A DNA stretch of 64,000 nt from Bacillota bacterium (lineage in GTDB: Bacteria; Bacillota; Clostridia; Christensenellales; SZUA-584), in the NCBI GenBank assembly GCA_023415795.1, contig JAEZJG010000016.1, positions 62,001-126,000 of the forward strand. Direction: 5' to 3'. How positions within the stretch are numbered: the stretch's first letter is position 1; every line of letters begins with the position of its first letter. Shown in pieces: positions 28,506 to 38,207 of the stretch. A program made the position numbers and the translations under genes. Under the pieces are notes generated by a model, which did not search any database, was not told where the DNA came from, and saw only the letters and a list, made by a program, of their open reading frames with translations.

Positions 28506-28515
28506 CGAATTCGCA

Positions 28516-29229
28516 TCACACGCGCAGCGCTGCCAGCGTCTCGCCGATGGGCGCGCTGATAACCAGATCGGCACGGGCATCGTAGGGCGTGGGTGCTTTG
28601 TTGATCAGCACCAGCGTCTCCCCTTTGAAGTAGTTCAGCAGCCCTGCTGCCGGGTACACCACCAGCGATGTGCCTCCCACGATCATCATGTCCGCCTCCG
28701 ATATGGCCTGCACCGCCGCGTTGGTGACGGCGCTGCTCAGCGATTCCTCATAAAGCACCACATCCGGCTTCACCAGACCGCCGCAATGGCAGCGGGGCAC
28801 ACCCGTCGTCGTGCGGACAAACTCCATGTCGTAAAACGCGCGGCACCGCTGGCAATAGTTGCGGTGCAACGAACCATGCAGCTCCAGCACATTCTTGCTG
28901 CCTGCCAGCTGGTGCAGCCCGTCTATGTTCTGCGTGACCACCGCCGTCAGCTTGCCCGCCGCCTCCAGCTCTGCCAGCTTAAAGTGCGCCTTGTTGGGCA
29001 CGATGCCCGTCAACAACAGCTTGTTGCGATAGAATTCATAGAACTCCTCGGTGTGCGCCAGAAAGAAGGTATGGCTCAATATCGTTTCGGGCGGATACTT
29101 ATACTGCTGGCTGTACAGCCCGTCCACGCTGCGAAAGTCGGGCATACCGCTCTCCGTAGACACGCCCGCGCCGCCGAAGAACACGATGCGGCGGCTCTTG
29201 TCCGCCAGCTCCTGCAATGTCATGCTCAA
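28516..29229 (-). CDS. cobB: NAD-dependent protein deacylase (sirtuin)
   Basis: 237 aa. The Rossmann NAD motif GAGVSTESGMPDFRSVDG is complete. The catalytic TQNIDGLHQLAGS ... ELHGS is present. Zinc cysteines are CQRC and CHCGG. It would remove acyl groups from lysines using NAD. The start is a TTG at 29229 with GGAGG 9 bases upstream; an ATG two codons in is possible. DegV lies upstream with a terminator between, so transcription is separate. Confidence 0.95.
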   Translation of the reverse strand: MSMTLQELADKSRRIVFFGGAGVSTESGMPDFRSVDGLYSQQYKYPPETILSHTFFLAHTEEFYEFYRNKLLLTGIVPNKAHFKLAELEAAGKLTAVVTQNIDGLHQLAGSKNVLELHGSLHRNYCQRCRAFYDMEFVRTTTGVPRCHCGGLVKPDVVLYEESLSSAVTNAAVQAISEADMMIVGGTSLVVYPAAGLLNYFKGETLVLINKAPTPYDARADLVISAPIGETLAALRV

Positions 29230-29274
29230 ACAACATCGCCTCCTTTGCTTAAGATTTTACCACAATCGGCTGCT

Positions 29275-29309
29275 AATAAAAACAGGAGCAGTCCGCAGAC
29301 GCTCCTGTT
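29275..29309 (-). terminator. Intrinsic terminator of the degV gene
   Basis: Minus strand ACAGGAGC / GCTCCTGT stem with an 11-base loop and TTTTTATT tail, 15 bases after the DegV stop. Confidence 0.85.
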
Positions 29310-29323
29310 CATGGTTGTATATA

Positions 29324-30196
29324 TTACGCCATCTCTTTGCCCATGAATATCACGGCGAGCACGCCGGGGCCCGTATGACACCCGATCACCGGTCCGACAT
29401 CCTGAATCTTCACCTCTTTGAAAGGCACGCTCTCTTCCATTTGCTCCTTCATCCTGAGCGCGGTCTCCATGTTATCCGCATGAAGCACATAGGCCGTCTG
29501 CGTCTCCGGATGCTCCACGTTCTCCTGAATCACATTCATGAAAAACTTCAATATCTTTTTGGAGCCCTTCACCTTATCTGCCGCGACGATCTTTCCTTCC
29601 CGGTTGAGCTTTAATATCGGCTTCACATCCAGTATGGTGCCGATAGCCGCCGCCGCGCCTGAAAGACGCCCTCCGCGTTTCAGGTAGTTCAGATCATCCA
29701 CCGAGAACCACGCATGAGCGCGCTGCCTATTGGCGATAACCCAATCCCGAACCTCCTCAAGCGACTTCCCCTCTTCCTTGAGCTGCTGCGCGTACATCAC
29801 CAGCTCACCCGCGCCCATCGAAATGCGCAGCGTATCCACAATCTCGATACGCGCGTCGGGATACTCCTCCAGCACCATGTTGCGCGCCATCAGCGACAGC
29901 TCATAGTGACCGGAAAGCGCGGACGAGAACGACAGGTAAAGCACCTCACTGCCATCCTTGATGATATCGCGGAAAAAGTCCGCAATGTCGATGGGCGGGC
30001 GTGTGGAGGTTGCCGCCTCGGCACCGTCCCGAAGCTCCTGATAAAACGCGTTAAAGTCTGTATTTCTGCCCAGATCAAAAAGCCGTTCCTCGCCGTTTAC
30101 AGCATACGGCATCAGGAAAACGGGGATATTGTGCTCGTCGGCGTAAGTGTAAGGTATCTCGGTATCCGAGTCAGTAGCGATAACATAGTCGCGCAT
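29324..30196 (-). CDS. DegV family fatty-acid-binding protein
   Basis: 290 aa. The DegV fold binds a fatty acid; FakB members present it to the kinase FakA. Visible markers: the N-terminal IATDSDTEIPYTYADEHNI, the TSTRPPIDIADFF segment (ligand Thr/Ser), SSALSGHYELS, and a late G-x-HTGPG motif (GCHTGPGVLAVIFMG). Ribosome-binding site GGAGGG. No FakA gene is nearby, so a FakB role is only probable. Confidence 0.92.
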   Translation of the reverse strand: MRDYVIATDSDTEIPYTYADEHNIPVFLMPYAVNGEERLFDLGRNTDFNAFYQELRDGAEAATSTRPPIDIADFFRDIIKDGSEVLYLSFSSALSGHYELSLMARNMVLEEYPDARIEIVDTLRISMGAGELVMYAQQLKEEGKSLEEVRDWVIANRQRAHAWFSVDDLNYLKRGGRLSGAAAAIGTILDVKPILKLNREGKIVAADKVKGSKKILKFFMNVIQENVEHPETQTAYVLHADNMETALRMKEQMEESVPFKEVKIQDVGPVIGCHTGPGVLAVIFMGKEMA

Positions 30197-30265
30197 AATT
30201 CCCTCCTATTAAAAAATACGTATGATAATGCCAAAGGAACAATAAAAATGTTTTATGTTATACTA

Positions 30266-31717
30266 TCATTTATCCGCATTTTTTACAAGGTTTATAAAGA
30301 ACGCCGTGCCTTCGCGCAGCGAATCGACACTGAGCCGTTCCCCCGCAGCGTGGATTGTCCCTAAGTCCTCACTCATCGACGCAAACGGCTGAAAGCGGTA
30401 CACGCCGTCGGCAATGCACGCGTAACGGCGCGAATCTGTGGCGGCCACCATGAGGTAAGGCGACACCACGTAGCCCGGAAACAGCTCTGCGACGGTTTTC
30501 TCGATCACCTTATAGGCTGCGCTGTTCACATCCGAAACCCCCGACGGCTCAGTCGCCATCAGCACCTCAACCTTAATGTGTTTGCCCACCACGCGCTGAA
30601 CATGCGCCGTCAGCTTCTCCACCGAATCGTCCGGCGAGATGCGGAAATTGACCACCGCTTCTGCGCGCTCTGCCAGCACATTGGGCGCTTCCGAGCCCTT
30701 GAGCATCGTAGGCGCGGTGGTGGTGCGCACCATGGCTGAACCGGTGCTGCTCGTCGCCAGCCCTTTAAGCAGCAGCGGTTTTGTGATAAACAGGTTCGCC
30801 GCAATCACATTGAGCGGAAACTTCATATAGCCGCCCACCGAATTCAGCATCGCCTTGAGCGGCTCGTTGAGCGTGGGCTTCATCTTGTGCTGCTCCAGCG
30901 CGACGATAGCCTTGGCGAGCGCACCCACAGCCGTCTGCTTCGGCGGTCTTGAGGCATGGCCGCCTGCCGACTCCGCAATCAGCTTGAGATCGGCGTAGCC
31001 CTTTTCGCAGATGCCGATGGTCGCCACCTTGGCATCAATGCTCATCGACTTGCCGTCCATAACCACGCCGCCCTCGTCAATCACGAAGTCCAGCTGCACA
31101 CCCCGCGCCTTGAGCGTATCCACAATGCGCTGTGCGCCCAGCGTTCCCATGCGTTCCTCGTCGTGCCCCAGCGCGATGTATATGTCACGCTCAGGCGCAA
31201 AGCCCTTCTCCAGCAGATGCTCCACGCTCTCCATGATGCAGCAGAGCTGTCCCTTCATATCGATCGCACCGCGTCCCCAAACGTAGCCGTCCGCAACTGC
31301 GCCGGAAAACGCCTCGTAAGGCCACATGTCCGCCGTGCGCTCATCCACAGGCACCACATCCATGTGCGCCATCATCAGCCAAGGCTTTTGCGGCGAGCCG
31401 GTGCCCTTCCACCTATAGAGCAGGCTGTATTCGTTGACAACCTCCTTTTCCAGCACCGCGTGCAGACGCGGATATGTGCGCTCCATGTAATCGTGCAGCC
31501 CGAGGAACGCCTCGCGGTCGAAGCCCTCCATCGTATCCGCCGACAACGTCTTAAAGCGAATGATGCCGCCCAGATGCTCGGCCAGCCTTTCAGCATCCAG
31601 CTCCGGCAGCTCCGCCTTGCGTGCGGCGGCCGCTGTCGGGCGCTTAAAGACGGTGTTCACAGCCATCATGGCAGCCAGCAGCACGAGCAATCCCAGTATT
31701 GCGTAGAGTATTATCAT
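30266..31717 (-). CDS. M20 family metallopeptidase with N-terminal membrane anchor
   Basis: 483 aa. A hydrophobic N-terminal segment (residues ~1-22) is followed by the M20 catalytic core: LMMAHMDVVPV, GRGAIDMKGQLC (bridging Asp), GHDEERMGTLGA (catalytic Glu), and a dimerisation insert. It resembles PM20D1/carboxypeptidase-S-type enzymes, which cleave N-acyl amino acids or peptides. The ATG at 31717 follows GGGGTGA; the frame is open further upstream without a site. It is the last gene of an operon with two membrane proteins (5-base gap), so substrate import coupled to hydrolysis is a reasonable guess. Confidence 0.88.
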   Translation of the reverse strand: MIILYAILGLLVLLAAMMAVNTVFKRPTAAAARKAELPELDAERLAEHLGGIIRFKTLSADTMEGFDREAFLGLHDYMERTYPRLHAVLEKEVVNEYSLLYRWKGTGSPQKPWLMMAHMDVVPVDERTADMWPYEAFSGAVADGYVWGRGAIDMKGQLCCIMESVEHLLEKGFAPERDIYIALGHDEERMGTLGAQRIVDTLKARGVQLDFVIDEGGVVMDGKSMSIDAKVATIGICEKGYADLKLIAESAGGHASRPPKQTAVGALAKAIVALEQHKMKPTLNEPLKAMLNSVGGYMKFPLNVIAANLFITKPLLLKGLATSSTGSAMVRTTTAPTMLKGSEAPNVLAERAEAVVNFRISPDDSVEKLTAHVQRVVGKHIKVEVLMATEPSGVSDVNSAAYKVIEKTVAELFPGYVVSPYLMVAATDSRRYACIADGVYRFQPFASMSEDLGTIHAAGERLSVDSLREGTAFFINLVKNADK

Positions 31718-31722
31718 TGTTG

Positions 31723-32421
31723 TCACCCCTGTATACGGTTCTTCTTGTACATCCACCGCGCGATCAGCACGGCAACAATCGACATAACGGGTATGAATAT
31801 GCCGGCACTGGCAAACAGACCGGGCATCAGCAGAAATAGCCCCACCATCAGCACGGTGGGAATCACCGCCAGCCGCCAGCTCTTGGAGATAAACACAACG
31901 CCCAGCGCGCCGAACAGCGCGGGAATCACATAGCCGTTGGACAGATCAAACACGGAGGACAGCAGCGGGTCGGCGTTAATCCAATTGGTGATGGGGATCA
32001 CCAGCACCAGCCCCACGATCAGTATCAGCGTGGTCACGATGGACGACACAGCCACCGCGATGGTGGACAGCACCTCGCCCTCTTCCGATGCCGCGTTGAC
32101 ACCCGCTTTACTCAGCGACACCTGAGCCGCAGGCACCTTCATGTTGGCAAGGTTGCCCGTGATAAACGCCAGATACGTTCCGCCGGAGCCCACCATGGGC
32201 GAATAGTTAAACACCTCTATAAGCCCGATTGCCCAATACATGGGGACGATCGCGATTGCGCCCTTCAATAATGCGTTCCTATCTGGCTCTACGCCGTATA
32301 TCAGGCAGAACAGCAAAGGTACGGCCAGCAGCAGCAGCAACGCGGCCCCTGTCCAAATCTTTCCGATACGATGCGTCTGCTCGTCGTATTCACTGAGCAT
32401 CGGTGCGTATTTATTAGCCAT
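31723..32421 (-). CDS. Polytopic membrane protein, partner of DUF5058 protein
   Basis: 232 aa with about six hydrophobic segments. The ATG at 32421 follows GGGGGTGG by 7 bases and lies one base after the stop of the DUF5058 gene. Features include YSPMVGSGGTYLAFITGNLANMKVP, a conserved-looking re-entrant-like glycine/asparagine stretch. I recognise no named transporter family with certainty. Tight coupling with the DUF5058 gene suggests a two-subunit membrane complex. Confidence 0.75.
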   Translation of the reverse strand: MANKYAPMLSEYDEQTHRIGKIWTGAALLLLLAVPLLFCLIYGVEPDRNALLKGAIAIVPMYWAIGLIEVFNYSPMVGSGGTYLAFITGNLANMKVPAAQVSLSKAGVNAASEEGEVLSTIAVAVSSIVTTLILIVGLVLVIPITNWINADPLLSSVFDLSNGYVIPALFGALGVVFISKSWRLAVIPTVLMVGLFLLMPGLFASAGIFIPVMSIVAVLIARWMYKKNRIQG

Positions 32422-32422
32422 G

Positions 32423-33166
32423 TCAAGCCACCCCCGCAAACATGTTATGATAGACAATGGACAAAAGTATTGCGCCCAGCATCGACACCGGCAGCGCAAA
32501 ATTCTCCAGCCACTTCGCCTTTGTCAGCTTGATCAGCGCACCGAAAAACAGCATGAATATCACGCCCGTTCCCAAGGTCAGCAGCTGCGCCTGCCCGTTT
32601 ATCGTTATCTCTGAATCCGCCAAACCGCCAAAAGCCGCAATGCCTTTGGCAATAAACTGACCGCCCATGACAGCGATAATGCCCATGAACAGCGCGTCGG
32701 TGAGTATCTTGCTCCATTTGGGGTCTTTCTGGCCCACGGTTATGAGTCTGCGCTGATACCATTTGAGACCCAACAGATTGAACAGAGGCCCCGCGATGAT
32801 GCCGACCGTCATCACCCATATCACGCTTGCAAACACCGCCGGCGTAACATCTCCCGGAGCCGCCTCCAGCACCTTGCCCGCCGCGATGGTTTCGTACGAC
32901 ATGGAGCCGATAACCGACAGACGTATCCACGACAGCGGCGTGCCGATCGTTGCCGCTAGCGCGATCATCGCCAGCACAATGGGCACGGAAGGCACGATAG
33001 AAAACGTACCGCTTGTGATGGCGGCATCCTTCATCACCTTTGACGATATACCCAGCTGCCTGCCCCTGCGCACGGCACGAACAAGAAAATAAACCGATTG
33101 CCCCAGCACAAACAGGATTACCAAGACGCCCATTATATATAAATATGCGCCGTTTTTGAAATCCAT
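32423..33166 (-). CDS. DUF5058 family membrane protein
   Basis: 247 aa with about six hydrophobic segments. The N-terminus (YIMGVLVILFVLGQSVYFLVRA), the central segment FSIVPSVPIVLAMIALA and SMSYETIAAG fit the DUF5058 family as I know it. The function of that family is unestablished. GGAGAG ribosome-binding site. It is the first gene of the three-gene operon ending in the M20 peptidase. Confidence 0.78.
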   Translation of the reverse strand: MDFKNGAYLYIMGVLVILFVLGQSVYFLVRAVRRGRQLGISSKVMKDAAITSGTFSIVPSVPIVLAMIALAATIGTPLSWIRLSVIGSMSYETIAAGKVLEAAPGDVTPAVFASVIWVMTVGIIAGPLFNLLGLKWYQRRLITVGQKDPKWSKILTDALFMGIIAVMGGQFIAKGIAAFGGLADSEITINGQAQLLTLGTGVIFMLFFGALIKLTKAKWLENFALPVSMLGAILLSIVYHNMFAGVA

Positions 33167-33265
33167 CTTTACTCTCCTTATCGCGATAATTGTCTGAACA
33201 AGACGAAAATGACACGCTCATTATATAACCATCGCTACGGCTGGTACAGTAAAAAATGTTATTAT

Positions 33266-33304
33266 TACACAAAAAAACGCGGGAAGTGATTCTCCCCGCG
33301 TTTT
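33266..33304 (-). terminator. Intrinsic terminator of groES-groEL
   Basis: Minus strand AACGCGGG / CCCGCGTT stem with TTTTTTT tail, 35 bases after the groEL stop. Confidence 0.88.
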
Positions 33305-33338
33305 GTGTGTGTTTGTATGTTTCGTGCGATTGTTTGGC

Positions 33339-34973
33339 TTAGTACATGCCCGGCATTCCGCCCGGAGCGCCGCCCGGCATTGCCATGGGCTTCTCTTCCG
33401 GAATATCCGACACGATGCTCTCGGTGGTCAGCAGCAGCGAGGCGATAGACGCCGCGTTCTGCAGAGCGCTTCTCGTCACCTTGGTCGGGTCGATGATGCC
33501 CTTGTTCACCATGTCGCCGTACTCGTTCTTCGCCGCGTCGTAACCGAAGTTGACATCGTCCTGAGACTTGATCTTGTCGACGATTACGCTGCCTTCCAGA
33601 CCCGCGTTGAACGCGATCTGACGGAGCGGTTCTTCCAGCGCGCGCAGCACGATCTGCATGCCCGTCTTCACATCGCCCTCAGCAGACTCTACCATCTTCA
33701 CAAGAGCCTTGCTGGAGTGCAGCAGCGCGATGCCGCCGCCCGGCACGATGCCTTCTTCCACAGCCGCACGGGTCGCTGCCAGCGCGTCTTCGATGCGCAT
33801 CTTGCTTTCCTTCATTTCCGTCTCGGTTGCAGCGCCCACCTGAATCACAGCCACGCCGCCTGCCAGCTTCGCCAAACGCTCCTGCAGCTTCTCACGGTCG
33901 TAATCAGAGGTCGTCTCTTCGATCTGGGACTTGATGGAGTTGATGCGGGCTTTGATCTCGGACGGATCGCCAGCGCCTTCCACGATGGTGGTGTTCTCTT
34001 TATCCACCTTGATCTGGCGGGCTTTGCCCAGCATATCAAGCTTTGCTTCCTTAAGGTCAAGGCCGATCTCCTCAGAAATCACCTGACCGCCGGTCAGAAT
34101 CGCGATATCCTGCAGCATGGCCTTGCGTCTGTCGCCGAAGCCCGGAGCCTTAACTGCAACGCAGTTGAAGGTGCCGCGCAGCTTGTTGACGATCAGAGTC
34201 GCCAGCGCTTCGCCTTCCACATCTTCAGCGATGATGAGCAGCTTCTTGCCCGTCTGGACAACCTGCTCCAGCACCGGCAGAATCTCCTGAATGTTGGAGA
34301 TCTTCTTGTCGGTTATGAGAACCAGCGGCTCGTCGAGCACCGCTTCCATTTTATCGGTATCGGTAACCATGTAAGCCGACGCATAGCCGCGGTCAAACTG
34401 CATGCCTTCCACAACCTTGAGGTCGGTCATCATCGTCTTGCTTTCTTCCACGGAGATAACGCCGTCGTTGCCGACCTTATCCATCGCTTCCGCGATCAGG
34501 CGGCCGATTTCCTCGTCGCCGGCGGAGATGGACGCCACCTGTGCGATAGCGGTAGAGCCGCTGATCGGGTTGGAGATGTTCTTCAAGTCCTCCACAGTCA
34601 CGTCAACCGCCTTGAGGATGCCCTTCTTGATGCCCATCGGGTTTGCGCCCGCAGCCACGTTCTTGAGACCTTCACGGATGATGGCCTGTGCCAGCAGCGT
34701 GGCGGTGGTGGTGCCGTCGCCCGCGATATCGTTGGTCTTGGTTGCCACTTCCTTAACAAGCTGAGCGCCCATGTTTTCGAACGGGTCCTTCAGCTCAATC
34801 TCCTTAGCGATGGTCACACCGTCGTTGGTGATCAGCGGGGAACCGAACTTCTTGTCGAGAACAACGTTTCTGCCCTTGGGTCCAAGGGTGATTTTAACCG
34901 TATCGGCCAGCTGGTTTACGCCCGCTTCCAGCAGGCGGCGGGCTTCTTCGCCATATTTAATCTGTTTAGCCAT
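33339..34973 (-). CDS. groEL: Chaperonin GroEL
   Basis: 60-kDa chaperonin; forms the double-ring folding chamber. 544 aa. Starts AKQIKYGEEARR. ATP site GPKGRNVVLDKKFG and GDGTTTATLLAQAI, apical VEGMQFDRGYAS, and the GGM-rich tail (GGAPGGMPGMY) are present. Strong AAGGAGG-type site. Cotranscribed with groES and controlled by HrcA through CIRCE. Confidence 0.99.
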   Translation of the reverse strand: MAKQIKYGEEARRLLEAGVNQLADTVKITLGPKGRNVVLDKKFGSPLITNDGVTIAKEIELKDPFENMGAQLVKEVATKTNDIAGDGTTTATLLAQAIIREGLKNVAAGANPMGIKKGILKAVDVTVEDLKNISNPISGSTAIAQVASISAGDEEIGRLIAEAMDKVGNDGVISVEESKTMMTDLKVVEGMQFDRGYASAYMVTDTDKMEAVLDEPLVLITDKKISNIQEILPVLEQVVQTGKKLLIIAEDVEGEALATLIVNKLRGTFNCVAVKAPGFGDRRKAMLQDIAILTGGQVISEEIGLDLKEAKLDMLGKARQIKVDKENTTIVEGAGDPSEIKARINSIKSQIEETTSDYDREKLQERLAKLAGGVAVIQVGAATETEMKESKMRIEDALAATRAAVEEGIVPGGGIALLHSSKALVKMVESAEGDVKTGMQIVLRALEEPLRQIAFNAGLEGSVIVDKIKSQDDVNFGYDAAKNEYGDMVNKGIIDPTKVTRSALQNAASIASLLLTTESIVSDIPEEKPMAMPGGAPGGMPGMY

Positions 34974-35006
34974 GTTATTTCCTCCTTACTTCCTTATCAA
35001 AGATAA

Positions 35007-35291
35007 TTATTCAACTATCGCAAGCAGATCGCTCTGGCGTACGATGATGTACTCCGCGCCGTCTACCTTCACTTCGGTGCCCGCATACTTGGAATACAGC
35101 ACCTTGTCGCCCGGCTTCACTGTCATCACAACTTCTTTACCGTCTACCATGCCGCCGGGACCCACCGCAACAACCTCTGCCGTTTGCGGCTTTTCCTTCG
35201 CGCTGCCTGTCAGAACGATACCGCTCTTTGTGGTCTCTTCGCTCTCAAGGCTCTTGATAACAACTCTGTCGCCCAATGGTTTAATGGCCAT
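35007..35291 (-). CDS. groES: Co-chaperonin GroES
   Basis: 94 aa, full-length 10-kDa co-chaperonin that caps GroEL. IKPLGDRVVIK at the start, the mobile loop ESEETTKSGIVL, and the roof segment are visible. AAGGAGG 8 bases before the ATG. First gene of the operon. Confidence 0.99.
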   Translation of the reverse strand: MAIKPLGDRVVIKSLESEETTKSGIVLTGSAKEKPQTAEVVAVGPGGMVDGKEVVMTVKPGDKVLYSKYAGTEVKVDGAEYIIVRQSDLLAIVE

Positions 35292-35351
35292 AATGTATAA
35301 ACCTCCTTATAACATGTTTATTGATTATATTAAATTGCCTGTCTATAGTTG

Positions 35352-35378
35352 TTAGCACTCACTGCAATCGAGTGCTAA
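35352..35378 (-). promoter_or_regulatory. CIRCE operator (HrcA site) of groESL
   Basis: Perfect TTAGCACTC-N9-GAGTGCTAA. It lies just downstream of the -10, at the expected transcription start, so HrcA would block the polymerase. Confidence 0.98.
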
Positions 35379-35386
35379 CAGGGTTA

Positions 35387-35415
35387 ATCATAATATATAG
35401 AACATATCATGGCAA
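35387..35415 (-). promoter_or_regulatory. Sigma-A promoter of groESL
   Basis: Minus strand TTGCCA (35410-35415), 17-base spacer, TATGAT (35387-35392), immediately before CIRCE. Confidence 0.8.
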
Positions 35416-35606
35416 ATCCAAATTCGCCTGTTTTAGGGCCAATGTACGCATTTATTAATGCTTATTCAAAATTAATAGCTAAATGCTTGATTATTCTCTA
35501 TAATTCTCACATATTTATAATATTCTATTATTTACCTCTCATTGCAGGAGTTTTTTCATCCGATGTTGAATTATATCAGGATAATTTCCGGATCAGGGGT
35601 ATTGTA

Positions 35607-36056
35607 ATGGACAAATGGGACAAGCGCTTTATGGATTTGACCGAAACCATCGCCAAGTGGTCCAGCTGCTACAAGAACGACCGAAGCATCGGAGCCATCA
35701 TCGTCCGAAACAAACGCATCATCACCACCGGATATAACGGAGCGCCGTCCGGCATCAAAAGCTGCAAGGAGAAGGGTGAGTGCCTTCGCCAGAAGCTGGG
35801 TATCGCGTCCGGCACGCGGCACGAGCTGTGTTATGCCATCCATGCCGAGCAGAACGCCATCATTCAGGCCGCCAAGCTGGGTGTCAGCATCGACGGCGCA
35901 ACGCTCTACTGTACACACCAGCCTTGCGTCATCTGCTCCAAGATGATCGTAAACGCGGGCATCGTGCGTGTGGTGTACGCCCACCCCTACCCCGACGATT
36001 TTTCTCAGGAAATATTCAACGAAGCGGGCGTAGAGCTGATCCATTTCAAGGCATAG
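35607..36056 (+). CDS. comEB: dCMP deaminase (ComEB family)
   Basis: 149-aa zinc deaminase converting dCMP to dUMP for thymidylate synthesis. Zinc/catalytic motifs: HAEQNAIIQAA and THQPCVICSKMIVNAGI. GYNGAPSG is the usual substrate loop. The ATG at 35607 follows AGGGGT by 7 bases; the frame is open upstream but AT-rich and unsupported. It is divergent from groESL. Confidence 0.94.
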   Translation: MDKWDKRFMDLTETIAKWSSCYKNDRSIGAIIVRNKRIITTGYNGAPSGIKSCKEKGECLRQKLGIASGTRHELCYAIHAEQNAIIQAAKLGVSIDGATLYCTHQPCVICSKMIVNAGIVRVVYAHPYPDDFSQEIFNEAGVELIHFKA

Positions 36057-36233
36057 ACCGACGCTTTAATGAATCGGCATAGCTCGCTTTGATTCTATGA
36101 TAGTACGGATAACCACAAACATTTGTTCTTGTATTTCAAATTTATCTATTGATAAAAAAAGGTGTTTGGGGTAGTATAATGTGGTGTATTCGTGTGAATG
36201 CACTATATTTTGTGATGCAATGAAGGGGGCGCT

Positions 36234-38207
36234 ATGGCCAAGGAATACAGCGCAAGCGACATACAGGTGCTCGAAGGGCTGGACGCTGTCCGCAAACGTC
36301 CCGGCATGTACATCGGCTCCACCGGACTTAAGGGGCTGCACCATCTGCTTTGGGAGATCGTGGACAATGCCGTGGACGAAGCGGCGAACGGTTATGCCGA
36401 CAAGATAAATGTTACACTGCACGACGACAACTCCGTAACCGTTGAGGACAACGGACGCGGCATACCGGTGGGCATCCATCCCGAGAAGAAAGTTTCGGGC
36501 GTGGAGGTGGTTTTCACGCAGCTGCACGCGGGCGGCAAGTTTTCCAGCGACGCCTACACGTATGCGGGCGGTCTGCACGGCGTGGGCGCATCCGTCGTGA
36601 ACGCGCTGTCGCGCTGGCTGGTGGCCACCGTCTGTACGGGCGGCAAGATATATCAGCAGCGTTATGAGAGCAGCATGTCCAAAAGCGGCAAGCTCGAAAG
36701 TGGGCGTCCCATCACCAAACTGGAGGAGATCGGCGTCACCAAGAACCGGGGCAGCAAGGTCACGTTTATGCCGGACGACCGCGTGTTTGAAACGGTTGTG
36801 ATGAGCCACGATACCGTCGCCTCTCACCTGCGCGTTATCTCGTTTTTGACCAAGGGCGTAAAAATCACGCTGACGGATGAGCGCATTAAGAAGGACGGCC
36901 GTCCCAAGAAGGAGACCTTCGATTACGCGGGCGGCGTGGTAGATTTTGTGCAATATCTGAACGAGGAAAAGACGGTGCTGCACAAAACGCCCATCTATTT
37001 CGACGGTGAGCGCGGCGACATCAAGGTGGAGCTTGCGCTGCAATACAACGACACCTACAACGAGAATATCGTATCATTTGTCAACAATATACCCACTCCG
37101 GACGGCGGCACGCACGTGTCCGGCTTCAAATCTGCCCATACCAAGGTGATGAACGAATACGCGCGCATCGCGGGGCTGCTCAAGGAAAAGGAAGAGAACC
37201 TTGCGGGCGACGATTACCGCGAAGGTCTCACCGCTGTCATCAACGTGCGCATGAAGGACGCGCAGTTCGAGGGGCAGACCAAGGCCAAGCTGGGCAACAC
37301 CGAGGTTAAAACCATCGTAGAGGGCATCGTGCAGGACAAGCTGTCGCTGTTTCTTGCCGATCTCAACAACACCGCCATCGCCACAGAGCTGGTGGGCAAG
37401 GCGGTCAACGCCGCCAAAGCGCGCGCAGCCGCCAACAAGGCCAAGAAGCTTGAGCGCCAGCGCAGCAAGCTGGAAGGCGCGCCGCTGGTGGGCAAGCTCT
37501 CCAGCTGCACCGGGCGTGACGCCTCCAAGAACGAGCTTTTCATCGTGGAGGGCGACAGCGCGGGCGGCAGCGCCAAGCAGGGTCGTGACCGCAAGTTTCA
37601 GGCGATACTCCCGCTGCGCGGCAAGCCTCTCAACGTGGAGAAAAAGCGGCTGGATCAGGTGATCGAGAACGAGGAATTCCGTTCCATCATCACCGCTCTG
37701 GGCACCGGCTTCGACGGCGATTACGAGGAGTCTTCGCTTAAATATCACAAGATCATCATACTCGCGGACGCGGATCAGGACGGCGCTCACATACGCGCCA
37801 TACTGCTGACGTTCTTCTACCGCTACTTCCGTGATCTGCTGACGGCGGGTCACATCTACATAGGCCGCCCCCCGCTGTACCGTGTGCACAAGGGCGGCAA
37901 GTCGATATATGCTTACACGGACGCTGAGCTCAAGGCCGCGCAGCACAGCCTGGGCAAGGATGCCAATGTCCAGAGGTACAAAGGCCTTGGCGAGATGAAC
38001 CCGGAGCAGCTGTGGGAAACCACGATGAACCCGGTGGGGCGCAAGCTGTTCCGCGTGGATCTGGACGACGCCGCCGAAGCGGAGCGTCTTGTCACGCTGC
38101 TGATGGGCGACAAGGCGGAGCCGCGCAAGCTGTATATCTCGGAACACGCCAACTTCAATAAAGAAGACAGTTTTTACAAGGAAAAGGTGAGCGGCAATGT
38201 CCAATAA
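36234..38207 (+). CDS. gyrB: DNA gyrase subunit B (type IIA topoisomerase ATPase subunit)
   Basis: 657 aa. GHKL ATPase (DNAVDEAANGYADKI, DNGRGIPVGIHP, GLHGVGASVVNALS), transducer (EGQTKAKLGNTEV), TOPRIM (VEGDSAGGSAKQGRD; ILADADQDGAHIR) and C-terminal tail. The wording around LRGKPLNVEKKRLDQV and KYHKIIILADADQDGAHI is closer to GyrB than to ParE. The pair is away from dnaA-dnaN-recF, so it may be a second type IIA enzyme. AAGGGGG 6 bases before the ATG. It overlaps the next gene by 11 bases. Confidence 0.85.
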   Translation: MAKEYSASDIQVLEGLDAVRKRPGMYIGSTGLKGLHHLLWEIVDNAVDEAANGYADKINVTLHDDNSVTVEDNGRGIPVGIHPEKKVSGVEVVFTQLHAGGKFSSDAYTYAGGLHGVGASVVNALSRWLVATVCTGGKIYQQRYESSMSKSGKLESGRPITKLEEIGVTKNRGSKVTFMPDDRVFETVVMSHDTVASHLRVISFLTKGVKITLTDERIKKDGRPKKETFDYAGGVVDFVQYLNEEKTVLHKTPIYFDGERGDIKVELALQYNDTYNENIVSFVNNIPTPDGGTHVSGFKSAHTKVMNEYARIAGLLKEKEENLAGDDYREGLTAVINVRMKDAQFEGQTKAKLGNTEVKTIVEGIVQDKLSLFLADLNNTAIATELVGKAVNAAKARAAANKAKKLERQRSKLEGAPLVGKLSSCTGRDASKNELFIVEGDSAGGSAKQGRDRKFQAILPLRGKPLNVEKKRLDQVIENEEFRSIITALGTGFDGDYEESSLKYHKIIILADADQDGAHIRAILLTFFYRYFRDLLTAGHIYIGRPPLYRVHKGGKSIYAYTDAELKAAQHSLGKDANVQRYKGLGEMNPEQLWETTMNPVGRKLFRVDLDDAAEAERLVTLLMGDKAEPRKLYISEHANFNKEDSFYKEKVSGNVQ

